From a virus, in IMG/VR virus record IMGVR_UViG_3300043313_001321, positions 1 to 23,349 of that record: a DNA stretch of 23,349 nt. One strand, 5' to 3'. The notes beneath the pieces were generated by a model. That model was given only the letters and a program-made list of their open reading frames with translations. It had not been told where the DNA came from and did no database searches. This document shows, piece by piece, positions 7,332 through 14,477 of the stretch; positions within the stretch are counted from its first letter, which is position 1, and each line of letters starts with the position of its first letter. Both the position numbers and the translations under genes were made by a program.

Positions 7332-7483
7332 CGGACGGCCGGGCAGGCGAGGTGGGTGGCGCGCTCGTCAGTGGTGACGTAGGCGCCCTGACCGTTGACG
7401 ATGGGGTCCGGGCATACCTCGCAGATGCGGGGTGTCGGGTGGACGTTGGTGATGCGGGCGGCAATGCGTCGGCTGCGGGCCAT
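7328..7483 (-). CDS. 51-residue zinc-knuckle-like protein
   Basis: ATG at 7483 has a strong ribosome binding site, GAAGGAG (7496-7490), 6 nt upstream. A longer in-frame version starting at 7564 would run through the promoter at 7521-7538 and is rejected. The basic N-terminus (MARSRRIAARITNVH) precedes C21-x2-C24 (ICEVCPDPI) and H44-x2-C47 (THLAC), matching the layout of the 47-residue protein encoded two genes downstream. It is the first gene of the promoter-driven leftward unit and overlaps the two-HTH gene by ATGA. Function unknown. Confidence 0.65.
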   Translation of the reverse strand: MARSRRIAARITNVHPTPRICEVCPDPIVNGQGAYVTTDERATHLACPAVR

Positions 7484-7499
7484 GGTGATCTCCTTCGGT

Positions 7500-7538
7500 G
7501 GCGTGGGATCGTGCGCGCTCATTATGCACACACCTAAC
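7500..7538 (-). promoter_or_regulatory. Leftward GTGCATAAT promoter and leader
   Basis: On the minus strand GTTAGGTGTGTGCATAAT spans 7538-7521 and is identical over 18 nt to the element at 19862-19879 on the plus strand. The CATAAT hexamer (7526-7521) is a likely -10. CCACGCC follows at 7506-7500, just before the ribosome binding site GAAGGAG. GGGGGACAG, found in three of the related leaders, is missing here and is replaced by GAGCGCGCACGA. Confidence 0.65.
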
Positions 7539-7548
7539 GGGGGGATGT

Positions 7549-7845
7549 CTAGACGGCGCGCCACTCGCGGCGCAGCTCCGCGTTGACGACCGCGGCGGCC
7601 CGACCGGCGGAGCCGTGCTCCGCGATCAGCTCCGTGGCGTGACCCACCGGCACGAGGACGATCAGGGTGCCGTCGTCCTCGCCGAGGTCCTCGCCGTCGA
7701 TGGTCAGGAACGCCGCGAGGCGCGGCTGGTAGATGGCCGGGCCCGCCAGGCCGTCGGCCACGTCCAGGACGACGGTGCCGAGGAGGCGGGTGGCGGCCGC
7801 GGAGAGGGCGGCAGCGGTAACGCGGGGGGCGGTAGTCGTGGTCAT
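7549..7845 (-). CDS. Unknown small protein, 98 residues
   Basis: I place the start at ATG 7845, with GGTAGGG about 3 nt upstream; an in-frame start at 7899 would cross the GGGGGACAG element and is less likely. The protein has a Thr/Ala-rich helical N-terminus (VTAAALSAAATRLLGTVV), then strands (AIYQPRLAAFLTIDGED and GTLIVLVPVG), and a C-terminal helix (AVVNAELRREW). No Cys, no membrane segment and no known motif. It is the first gene of the leftward region and appears to have its own promoter at 7866-7883. It is separated from the next gene by the second leftward promoter. Confidence 0.6.
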   Translation of the reverse strand: MTTTTAPRVTAAALSAAATRLLGTVVLDVADGLAGPAIYQPRLAAFLTIDGEDLGEDDGTLIVLVPVGHATELIAEHGSAGRAAAVVNAELRREWRAV

Positions 7846-7865
7846 GTCCCTACCATCGGCCGAAA

Positions 7866-7883
7866 CTGTCCCCCCCTTTAGCC
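7866..7883 (-). promoter_or_regulatory. Putative leftward promoter/operator with GGGGGACAG
   Basis: On the minus strand the sequence reads GGCTAAAGGGGGGGACAG, ending 20 nt before the ATG at 7845. The GGGGGACAG part (7874-7866) is shared with five other intergenic sites. TAAAGG or GCTAAA could serve as a weak -10. The assignment rests on the repeated motif rather than on a good -35/-10 pair. Confidence 0.45.
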
Positions 7884-7970
7884 GGGCACGCGGGGGCACC
7901 CCCCGAAAGGGTGAACCGCTCCGACCAGAGCGCTCCCCCCTACCCCCCGCAACTCACCCCCCGGCATGGT

Positions 7971-7983
7971 TACGCTGACCGCC
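7971..7983 (+). promoter_or_regulatory. Putative leaderless promoter for tail genes
   Basis: TACGCT (7971-7976) is followed by GACCGCC and then GTG at 7984. The element at 13551 has the same layout: TAGGCT, seven bases GCCCGCC, start codon. Streptomyces -10 elements are of the TAGRRT type, and a 7-nt gap puts transcription start at or next to the start codon, giving a leaderless mRNA. Confidence 0.45.
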
Positions 7984-8703
7984 GTGACGACCCCCGAGAC
8001 CTCCGCACCCCCCGCGCCGCCGACGCCGCCGCTGCCCGCCTACCCGCCGGTCACCGGCCGGACCGCGCCCGCCCCCCTCGACCCGCCGCAGCCGCTGCCC
8101 GACGGGGTGCCGGTGTTCGGCAAGGTGGACGACCGGGTCGCCGTCCCCACCAAGCAGTTCGGGCTGGAGGTGCGCTACCGGCACCGCGGCAAGAAGGTCA
8201 CCGAGCAGGTGCCGTTCACCGTCTACACCAAGCTCGACGCCGGAGGCATCCTCCGTCTCATGCAGGCCCAGACCGAGATGGAGCAGGCCAACGCCACCGC
8301 GTTCGTCCTCGCGACCTCCCTGCTGGATGACGACGGTGTCCCCACCGACTGGTCCCCGCCCGGCATCGACGAGCCCGCCCTGGAGGACGAGGGCGACCTG
8401 GACTCCCGCGCCCTCCGCGGCGAACCCACCGAGGTCGATCCGGAGGGCCCCCTGCTGTACGAGCGGTGGGACGGCGAACTGGTCCCCTACGACGACCTCG
8501 GCTACGACGAGTTCCGGGACGGCTCCTCCCGCCGACGCTTCGCGTTCATCATGTCCAGCACCTACTACCGGGTGGAGCTGGACGCCCTCATCGACACCTC
8601 CAAGTGGCTGATCGAACAGTCCGGGGGACGCCCTACGGGGCGGCCCGCGTCCTCTGGGCGTGGGCCGCAGTCAACGCCCCGTGGGTCCGGTCGCAAGCGC
8701 TGA
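7984..8703 (+). CDS. Tail assembly chaperone, short form
   Basis: I choose GTG at 7984 (239 residues) because it lies 7 nt after a TACGCT -10 element. ATG at 7966 is in frame and would add six residues, but has no ribosome binding site. The N-terminal 45 residues are Pro/Ala/Thr-rich. The body is acidic and folded (VRYRHRGKKVTEQVPFTVYT, then a helix ILRLMQAQTEMEQANATAF). The last stretch after 8628 is Gly/Arg/Ser-rich and looks like non-selected tail sequence. Placement directly before the tape measure gene, with a second frame overlapping at its end, is the hallmark of the lambda G/GT pair of chaperones that coat the tape measure during tail assembly. Confidence 0.75.
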   Translation: MTTPETSAPPAPPTPPLPAYPPVTGRTAPAPLDPPQPLPDGVPVFGKVDDRVAVPTKQFGLEVRYRHRGKKVTEQVPFTVYTKLDAGGILRLMQAQTEMEQANATAFVLATSLLDDDGVPTDWSPPGIDEPALEDEGDLDSRALRGEPTEVDPEGPLLYERWDGELVPYDDLGYDEFRDGSSRRRFAFIMSSTYYRVELDALIDTSKWLIEQSGGRPTGRPASSGRGPQSTPRGSGRKR

Positions 8704-8915
8704 CCCGCCTCCACTGCACCGACCTCACCGCGCTCCCCGCAACTGCCCTGTGGGATCTGATCTACTGCCTGGTGGTGGAGGACACCAAGGAGGCCCGAGA
8801 CCATCGGGAGAAGGTGGACGCAGCGCTCGACTCGCAGTCCACCGGCAAACCCGACCGGGCCACCTGGGGCAAGCTGCCAGCCCACCAGCGGGCCATGAAG
8901 AACGCGCCGATGTGA
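7984..8915 (+). CDS. Tail assembly chaperone, predicted -1 frameshift product
   Basis: The frame one base back is open through 8466-8915 and encodes a protein-like segment after about 8628: TPYGAARVLWAWAAVNAPW, then ALWDLIYCLVVEDTKEAR and a basic C-terminus ending HQRAMKNAPM. It has no start codon of its own at a sensible place. Joining it to the short form by a -1 slip near 8623-8628 gives SGG-TPYGAARVLW. The fused product would be about 310 residues and ends 12 nt before the tape measure start. G/GT-type frameshifting is well known for long-tailed phages; the exact slip point here is inferred. Confidence 0.65.
8623..8668 (+). other. Candidate -1 frameshift site with downstream stem
   Basis: In the chaperone frame the codons are TCC GGG GGA CGC from 8620. 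A slip of the glycine tRNA from GGA (8626-8628) back to GGG (8625-8627) leads into the second frame. GCGGCCC (8640-8646) can pair with GGGCCGC (8662-8668), starting 12 nt after the slip codon. This is not a textbook X-XXY-YYZ heptamer, so the mechanism is inferred. Confidence 0.5.
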
Positions 8916-8927
8916 GGAGGCCGCCGG

Positions 8928-11474
8928 GTGGCTGTCGTCGTCGGTGACGCCGCCGTCCGCGTCCGCCCCGACACCGACAAGTTCGAGGACGACGCCGAGG
9001 GCGGCATCGTCGGCGCGATGAGCAAACTCGGCGGCAAGGGCGCCGCCGCCATGGGGGCCGCCATCGGTGGGGCCCTCGCCATCGGCGAAGGCTTCTCCCA
9101 GGCCCTCGAACGGGGCGCCCTGTCCGACCGGCTCGCCGCCTCCCTCGGCCTCACCGAAGGCAAATCCGCCGAGGTCGGCAAGGTCGCCGGGAACCTGTTC
9201 GCCAACGCCTACGGCGACAGCATGGAGACCGTCAACGCCGCCGTCGGCGCCGTCATGACCTCCATCGATGGCATGGCCACCGCCTCCTCCGCGGACCTGG
9301 AGGCGCTGACCGGCACCGCCCTCAACTTCGCCACCACCTTCGACGTGGACGTGAACCGGGCCACGCAGATCGCCGGGCAGCTCATGCGCACCGGCCTCGC
9401 CAAGGATGGCACCGAGGCGTTCGACCTGCTCACCGCCGCCTCCCAGAAGGTGCCCGCCGCCCTCCGCGAGGACGTGCTGGACGCCGCCGACGAGTACGGC
9501 ACCTTCTTCGCGTCCCTCGGCTACTCCGGCTCCGAGGCGTTCGGCACCCTCGTCAAGGGCGCCGAGCAGGGCATGTACGGCATCGACAAGGCCGGGGACG
9601 CGATCAAAGAATTCACCATCCGCGCCACCGACATGTCCGCCAGCTCCACCGCCGCCTACGACTCCATCGGCCTCGACGCGCAGACGATGGCCAACCGCAT
9701 CCTCGCCGGAGGAGACACCGCCAAGGGCGCCACCCAGAAGATCATCGACGGCCTCCTCAAGATCAAGGACCCCGCCACCCAGGCCAACACCGCCATCGCC
9801 CTGTTCGGCACCCCCCTGGAGGACATCGGCACCGCGAAGGTGCCCGAGTTCCTCAAGTCACTGTCCGCCGCCGGGGGAGGGCTGGGGGACGTGTCCGGCG
9901 CCGCCGACCGCATGGGGCAGACCCTCAACGACAACGCCTCCACCAACATGACCCAGTTCATGCGCACCGCGCAGTCCCTCGCCGTGGACTTCCTCGGCGG
10001 CCAGGTCATCCCCAAGGTGCAGGAGGTGTCCGGCTGGCTCAACGACCACTTCGGCCCGGCCGTCTCCTACGTGGCGGGGATCATCACCGACGACATCATC
10101 CCCGCCGTCAAGGACTTCACCGGCTGGGTGGACGACAACTCCACCACCATCAGCGTCATCGCCGCCGTCATCGCCGCCGTCTTCATCCCCCACCTGCTGG
10201 CGCTCGCCGCGCAGGCCGTCCTCACCGGCGCCACCACCGCCGCCATGTGGGTCGCCTCCAAGGTGGGCGCCATCCAGGCCGCCGCCGTCCACTCCGCGCA
10301 GATCGCCGGAATGATCGTCCGCTGGATCGCCCTCGGCGCGCAGGCCGTCGCCTCCGCCGCCGTCGTCGTCGCCCAATGGGTGTGGATGGGGATTCAGGCC
10401 GCCGCCTCCGCCGCCCGCACCGCCGCCGCCTGGGTGGCCGCGCAGATCCGCACCGTCATCTCCCTCGCCGTCATGGCCGCCGGGTTCGTCGCGCAGGGCG
10501 CCGTCATGGTCGCCTCCGTCGCCGCCACCGTCGCCGGAGTCGTCGCCGGATGGGTGCTGATGGCCGCGCAGTCCCTCATCCAGGCCGCCCGCATGGCCGC
10601 CGCCTGGTTCATCGCCCTCGGCCCGATCGGCTGGATCATTGCCGCCGTCATCGGCCTCGTCGCCCTGATCATCGCCAACTGGGAGACCGTCAAAGGCTGG
10701 ACGATCGCCGCCTTCACCGCCATCTGGGGCTTCATCCAAGGCGTCTGGGAGTGGATCAAGGGCGCCATCTCCGCCGCCCTCGGCTTCATCGGGGACGCCA
10801 TCAAGTGGTACCTGAACATGTGGTGGACGGTCATCTCCACCGTGTTCAACGCCGTCGTCACCGTCGTCACCACCGTCTGGAACACGATCGGCAACGCCAT
10901 CCGCGGAGCCCTCGACTGGATCTGGGGCATCATCACCGGCGCCTTCAACAAGATCAAAGACTTCGTGGGCTCCGTGTTCTCCGGCATCGCCTCCACCGTC
11001 GGCGCCGTCTGGGACGGCATCGGCGCCGCCATCAAAACCGCGATCAACGGGATCATCGGCACCATCAACAAGTTCGTCATCGGCGGGGTCAACGTCCTCA
11101 TCGACGGCGTCAACCTGGTCAATCCGTTCTCCGACGTGCCGCACATCCCCTCCATCCCCAAACTGCACTCCGGCGGCATCTTCGACTCCGGGCAGGGGGA
11201 GGGCCTGGCGCTGCTCCGCGACCAGGAGCGGGTCATCACCCCACAGCAGCGGCTCATCGCCGACCGGCTGCTGGGTGACCTGCTGTCCGGCACCATCGCC
11301 GCCGGGACAGCGATGGACGCCGCAACCGGCGGAGGGCTCACCGTGCACAACGAGATCACGCAGCAGCCGGGCGAGTCCGGCGCCGTCCTCGCCGCCCGCG
11401 TCACTCAGGACACCGTGTGGCGGCTCAACGCGGGCATCACCCGCCGCATCGGCGCCACCGGAGCCCTCGCATGA
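8928..11474 (+). CDS. Tape measure protein
   Basis: GTG at 8928 follows AGGAGG (8915-8920) at 7 nt; 848 residues, the largest gene in the window. It is Ala-rich and mainly helical. The first part (to about 400) contains repeated Gly/Ala helices and ALxGTALNFA-type segments. Hydrophobic stretches follow near 405-435 and 564-585 (GPIGWIIAAVIGLVALIIAN), then Trp-rich helices (WETVKGWTIAAFTAIWGF). Near residue 745 comes LHSGGIFDSGQGEGLALLRD followed by QERVITPQQ, the usual C-terminal signature of tape measure proteins. It sets tail length and passes through the tail during DNA entry; at about 0.15 nm per residue a tail near 125 nm would be expected. It ends in an ATGA overlap with the next gene. 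Confidence 0.92.
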   Translation: MAVVVGDAAVRVRPDTDKFEDDAEGGIVGAMSKLGGKGAAAMGAAIGGALAIGEGFSQALERGALSDRLAASLGLTEGKSAEVGKVAGNLFANAYGDSMETVNAAVGAVMTSIDGMATASSADLEALTGTALNFATTFDVDVNRATQIAGQLMRTGLAKDGTEAFDLLTAASQKVPAALREDVLDAADEYGTFFASLGYSGSEAFGTLVKGAEQGMYGIDKAGDAIKEFTIRATDMSASSTAAYDSIGLDAQTMANRILAGGDTAKGATQKIIDGLLKIKDPATQANTAIALFGTPLEDIGTAKVPEFLKSLSAAGGGLGDVSGAADRMGQTLNDNASTNMTQFMRTAQSLAVDFLGGQVIPKVQEVSGWLNDHFGPAVSYVAGIITDDIIPAVKDFTGWVDDNSTTISVIAAVIAAVFIPHLLALAAQAVLTGATTAAMWVASKVGAIQAAAVHSAQIAGMIVRWIALGAQAVASAAVVVAQWVWMGIQAAASAARTAAAWVAAQIRTVISLAVMAAGFVAQGAVMVASVAATVAGVVAGWVLMAAQSLIQAARMAAAWFIALGPIGWIIAAVIGLVALIIANWETVKGWTIAAFTAIWGFIQGVWEWIKGAISAALGFIGDAIKWYLNMWWTVISTVFNAVVTVVTTVWNTIGNAIRGALDWIWGIITGAFNKIKDFVGSVFSGIASTVGAVWDGIGAAIKTAINGIIGTINKFVIGGVNVLIDGVNLVNPFSDVPHIPSIPKLHSGGIFDSGQGEGLALLRDQERVITPQQRLIADRLLGDLLSGTIAAGTAMDAATGGGLTVHNEITQQPGESGAVLAARVTQDTVWRLNAGITRRIGATGALA

Positions 11475-12394
11475 GCGTCCTCGCCGCCGACGACCGCGCC
11501 TACCTGACCGCCGGGCGCCGCACCCGCTACGCCCTCGGCCTCCCCGAGGCGCCGCTGATCGTCCTCAACGACGCCGACACCTACGGCTGCATGTGGGCGT
11601 GCGACGTGCCGGACGGCTGGGATTCCCCCGAGGTGACCACCCCCTCCGACCGGCGGCAGGGCGGTCACGGCTCCTACCTCGGGGAGTCCACCTACGAGGA
11701 GCGTGTCCTGGCCTTCGAGGGCACCGTCACCGCCCCGACACCCGCCGCCCTGGACGACGCCTACCGGAGGCTCCTGCGGGCCCTCCTGGGGCAACTCAGC
11801 AGCTTCCTGCGGTACACGCACCTGGACGAGACACCGGCCGCGATGGGGCTGTGGGTGCGGCCCACCGGCAAACCCCGCTGGCGGGTCCTCGATGATCGGG
11901 TGGCGGACTTCTCGTTCACCCTCGTCGCCGAGGACCCCATCAAAACCGGCTCCGCCGCCGTCTACGGGCCCGTCCGCCTCCCCACCGTCGGGGGGGAGGG
12001 CGGCTACCCGATGGGCGCCAGCGGCGCCGTCATGCCGTGGACCTCAGCCGGTGGCACCATCGCCGTCACCGTCGTCACCGTCCCCAACGCCGGGGACGAG
12101 GACTCCCACGCCATCTACACCGTCACCGGGCCCGTCCCCCGCCCCCGCATCCAACTGGGGCGCGGCCCCTACGTGGCCCTCAACACCGACCTCGGAGCCC
12201 TCGACGTGTGGGTGGTGGACACCGCCGCCGGAACATCCACCGTCAACGGCGTCAACCGCTACGACGCCTGGGGCGCCGGATCCACCTTCCCCCTCATCCC
12301 CGCCGGAGGCGACGAGGTGCGCCTGCGGTCCGCAACCGGCGGCACCGACCAGGCCGCTGGCCTGACCGTGACCACCGCCCCCTCCTGGAAGTGA
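11471..12394 (+). CDS. Minor tail protein (distal-tail/Dit-like)
   Basis: ATG at 11471 overlaps the tape measure stop (ATGA); 307 residues. The N-terminal part contains GWDSPEVTTPSDRRQGGHGS and YEERVLAFEGTV, followed by a helix (LDDAYRRLLRALLGQL) and strand-rich sequence with VLDDRVADFSFTLVAEDP. This order, 'gW dsP ev...  G ... R.l.f.G.v... d......' and then 'F...L.AEDP', is common in Dit-type tail proteins that follow the tape measure gene. The second half is beta-rich (Val/Thr/Gly), like a galectin-type or other carbohydrate-contacting domain. It probably forms the hub at the tail tip. Confidence 0.72.
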   Translation: MSVLAADDRAYLTAGRRTRYALGLPEAPLIVLNDADTYGCMWACDVPDGWDSPEVTTPSDRRQGGHGSYLGESTYEERVLAFEGTVTAPTPAALDDAYRRLLRALLGQLSSFLRYTHLDETPAAMGLWVRPTGKPRWRVLDDRVADFSFTLVAEDPIKTGSAAVYGPVRLPTVGGEGGYPMGASGAVMPWTSAGGTIAVTVVTVPNAGDEDSHAIYTVTGPVPRPRIQLGRGPYVALNTDLGALDVWVVDTAAGTSTVNGVNRYDAWGAGSTFPLIPAGGDEVRLRSATGGTDQAAGLTVTTAPSWK

Positions 12395-12401
12395 GCGCCC
12401 C

Positions 12402-13529
12402 GTGGCTGTCCTGAGTCCCCCGTACGCCCTCGGCGCCGCCGGTCAGGTGCTGTCCGGCCGCCTCCTCCGGCAGAACATCGGCGCGATGGCGATGCCCCTC
12501 GGCGCCGGGATCACCACCCGCTCCGGCTGCATCGTCGGGCCCACCGGCCAGAACGGCGAGGTGACGCTGCCGACCCCGACAACCTGCACCGTGCAGCCGT
12601 TCCGCGCTGTCGTGCAGAACACGCAGGACCTCACCGCGGGCCCCGCCCTCGTCACCAACGACGCCGCCGTCACCCTCGCCGTCACCGCGCAGCACGCCAC
12701 CCAGTTCCGCAAATCCCTGGTGCTCATCGAGGTCAACGACTCGCAGACCGCCGGGGTCGGATCCTCCGGCACCACCGACCGGGCCCGCCTGTACCCGCTG
12801 GACGGTGCCCTCGCCGCCACCTCCGGCGCCGCCGCCCTGCCTGCGCTGCCCGCCAACTCCCTCGCCCTCGGCGAGATCCTCATCCCCCCCACCGGGCAGA
12901 CCGTCACCCTCACCCCGTACAACCCGCGGACAGTCATCCGTGGAGAGGTCTACCCCGTCACCGACGAGGCCGCCCGGCTCGCCATCCCCTCCGCGGACCG
13001 CTACCCCGGCCTGGAGGTCCTCGCCCTCTCCACCGGCCGCGTGTGGCTGTGGAACGGCACCAAATGGCTGTTCAGCACCGGGCCGATCCCCACCTGCGTC
13101 GTCCGCCGGACAACCACGACTGGCGGGATCGTCGGGCAGGTGTGGACCCCGACCATCTGGGAGCTGATGATCACCGCGGACACGACTGACACGAGCATGT
13201 GGTCCGCGGCGCAGCCCACCCGCATGATCGCCCCCATTGACGGCATCTACCACTGCTCGGGGATCGGTTCGATCGCACAGGGTCACGGAAACCTCGACAT
13301 GTTCACCGCGTTCCGCAAGGGCAGCGACGGTCTCTCGCGGCGCAGCAACTCCCTGGGGCACATCACCAACCAGGCCGCCGAGGTGCAGTCGGACACCACC
13401 ATGAAGCTCGCCGCCGGAGACTACGTGGAGTTCCTGCTCTACATCTCCGTCGCCGGAACGCTGAACTTCATCGCGGCCGGTGTCGAGATCACCCCCCGCT
13501 TCGAGATGACGTGGATCGGTAACTCCTGA
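12402..13529 (+). CDS. Minor tail protein with C-terminal C1q-like fold
   Basis: GTG at 12402, 375 residues. The first 180 residues are Thr/Val/Ala-rich strands resembling a tail appendage base. Residues about 183-225 (EVYPVTDEAARLAIP, then YPGLEVLALSTGRVWLWNG) form a module seen in many actinophage tail proteins. Residues 230-375 read like a jelly-roll of the C1q/TNF kind: aromatic strands with DGIYHCSGIGS, a Met-Lys-Leu-Ala-Ala-Gly-Asp-Tyr-Val-Glu segment (aaGDyVe) and the ending ITPRFEMTWIG. Such domains are used for receptor contact. The fold is my reading of the pattern; host-surface binding is inferred. The gene ends 34 nt before a putative promoter-driven gene. Confidence 0.68.
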   Translation: MAVLSPPYALGAAGQVLSGRLLRQNIGAMAMPLGAGITTRSGCIVGPTGQNGEVTLPTPTTCTVQPFRAVVQNTQDLTAGPALVTNDAAVTLAVTAQHATQFRKSLVLIEVNDSQTAGVGSSGTTDRARLYPLDGALAATSGAAALPALPANSLALGEILIPPTGQTVTLTPYNPRTVIRGEVYPVTDEAARLAIPSADRYPGLEVLALSTGRVWLWNGTKWLFSTGPIPTCVVRRTTTTGGIVGQVWTPTIWELMITADTTDTSMWSAAQPTRMIAPIDGIYHCSGIGSIAQGHGNLDMFTAFRKGSDGLSRRSNSLGHITNQAAEVQSDTTMKLAAGDYVEFLLYISVAGTLNFIAAGVEITPRFEMTWIGNS

Positions 13530-13550
13530 CCCTGCCCCTCAACCCCCCGA

Positions 13551-13563
13551 TAGGCTGCCCGCC
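13551..13563 (+). promoter_or_regulatory. Putative leaderless promoter for the 53-residue/lysin genes
   Basis: TAGGCT (13551-13556) and a 7-nt gap (GCCCGCC) lead directly to ATG at 13564. CTGACC at 13526-13531 could be a -35, with a longish 19-nt spacer. The layout matches that before 7984. There is no ribosome binding site for the ATG, which agrees with a leaderless transcript. Confidence 0.5.
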
Positions 13564-13725
13564 ATGGCTCAGCGCAAGCAGGACGACCTCACCGCCGACG
13601 ACCGGCGGGTGGAGTACACCGACAACGGCCCCAAGCCCGGTGACCCGGACGACGTTGAGCCGATCGAGCAGGACCCCGCCTGGCTGCCGCCGGGCACGCA
13701 GACCGCCGCCGAGGAGACGAAGTGA
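13564..13725 (+). CDS. Acidic 53-residue protein before the endolysin
   Basis: ATG at 13564 lies 7 nt after a TAGGCT -10 element; the stop overlaps the lysin start (GTGA at 13722). The protein reads MAQRKQDDLTADDRRVEY, then Pro/Gly/Asp-rich sequence with DPDDVEPIEQDPAWLPP, ending AAEETK. It is hydrophilic, without a membrane segment, so it is not a holin. No domain recognised. The overlap with the lysin suggests coupled expression, perhaps as a lysin partner or a tail chaperone-type protein. Confidence 0.6.
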   Translation: MAQRKQDDLTADDRRVEYTDNGPKPGDPDDVEPIEQDPAWLPPGTQTAAEETK

Positions 13726-14477
13726 CCGCCACCCCCGGAGCTGTCCTCGACGTGGCCCGCTCCCAACTCGGCACCGTTGAGGACAGCGACGGCAACACCC
13801 CGTACGGCGCCGCCTACGGCATGAACGGCGTCGCCTGGTGCGCCGAGTTCCAGTGGTGGGTGTTCCGGGAGGCCGGGGCGTCCGACCTCATCCCCAAGAC
13901 CGCCTACACCCCCACCTTCTACAACTGGTTCGTACAGAAAGGGCAGGCCAGCCGCCAGCCCCGCGTCGGCTCCCTCGTCTTCTACGACTGGCCGGACAGC
14001 GTGCCCCGCATCCAGCACGTCGGCATCGTGGAGGCCGTCAACGAGGACGGCACCCTCACCACCATCGAAGGCAACACCACCTCCGGCACGGGCGGCAACC
14101 AGTCCGACGGGGGAGGCGTGTGGCGGCGCCGCCGCTCCCAGACATCCGTCGTCGGCTACGGGCATCCCGCCTACGCCGCCGTCACCGAAGCCCCCCACGC
14201 CCCCCCGGCCGCAGGCTTCGACCCCAACAGCCTCCGCACCCTCACCTACGGCATGCGGAACGACGCCGGGGTGAGAGCCCTCCAAGGCTTCCTCAACCGC
14301 TACAACTGGGTGCCCGCCCTCCCCCTCCTCCCCGCCACCGGCAACTACCTCAACCAGACCCGTGACGTGGTCAAGGCCGCCCAGAAGCAGTGCGGCATCA
14401 CCGGCGCCGACGCCAACGGGGAGACCGTCGGCCCCCGCACCAAGGCCGCGTTCGGCGCCCGCGGCGCCCGCTGGTGA
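13722..14477 (+). CDS. CHAP-domain endolysin with peptidoglycan-binding C-terminus
   Basis: GTG at 13722 follows GAGGAG (13711-13716); 251 residues. The N-terminal CHAP amidase/endopeptidase domain shows the nucleophile in NGVAWCAEFQWW (Cys40), the base in RIQHVGIVE (His99) and the third polar residue in TTIEGN (Glu116/Asn118), plus the typical VGSLVFYDW strand. After a Pro/Ala linker (about 155-167), residues 170-251 carry YGMRNDAGVRALQGFLNRYN and GETVGPRTKAAF, as in peptidoglycan-binding domains. It cuts cell-wall peptide links. It sits inside the tail gene cluster with GTGA overlap into a minor tail gene, so a tail-borne entry role is also possible. No holin is visible nearby. Confidence 0.88.
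   Translation: MTATPGAVLDVARSQLGTVEDSDGNTPYGAAYGMNGVAWCAEFQWWVFREAGASDLIPKTAYTPTFYNWFVQKGQASRQPRVGSLVFYDWPDSVPRIQHVGIVEAVNEDGTLTTIEGNTTSGTGGNQSDGGGVWRRRRSQTSVVGYGHPAYAAVTEAPHAPPAAGFDPNSLRTLTYGMRNDAGVRALQGFLNRYNWVPALPLLPATGNYLNQTRDVVKAAQKQCGITGADANGETVGPRTKAAFGARGARW

Noticed and set aside
5812-7377. Plus-strand open frame (521 codons) across the leftward cassette
   Set aside because: It runs through a hairpin and two gene groups and is Pro/Arg/Ser-rich; the minus-strand genes have ribosome binding sites and coupled starts.
7484-7564. Longer start for the 51-residue leftward protein at 7564
   Set aside because: It would place the 18-bp promoter element inside the gene, while ATG at 7483 has a strong GAAGGAG site.
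9858-11348. Long minus-strand open frame (496 codons) opposite the tape measure gene
   Set aside because: It is a Gly/Asp/His-rich shadow of the tape measure gene, caused by very high GC; no ribosome binding site or protein-like pattern.
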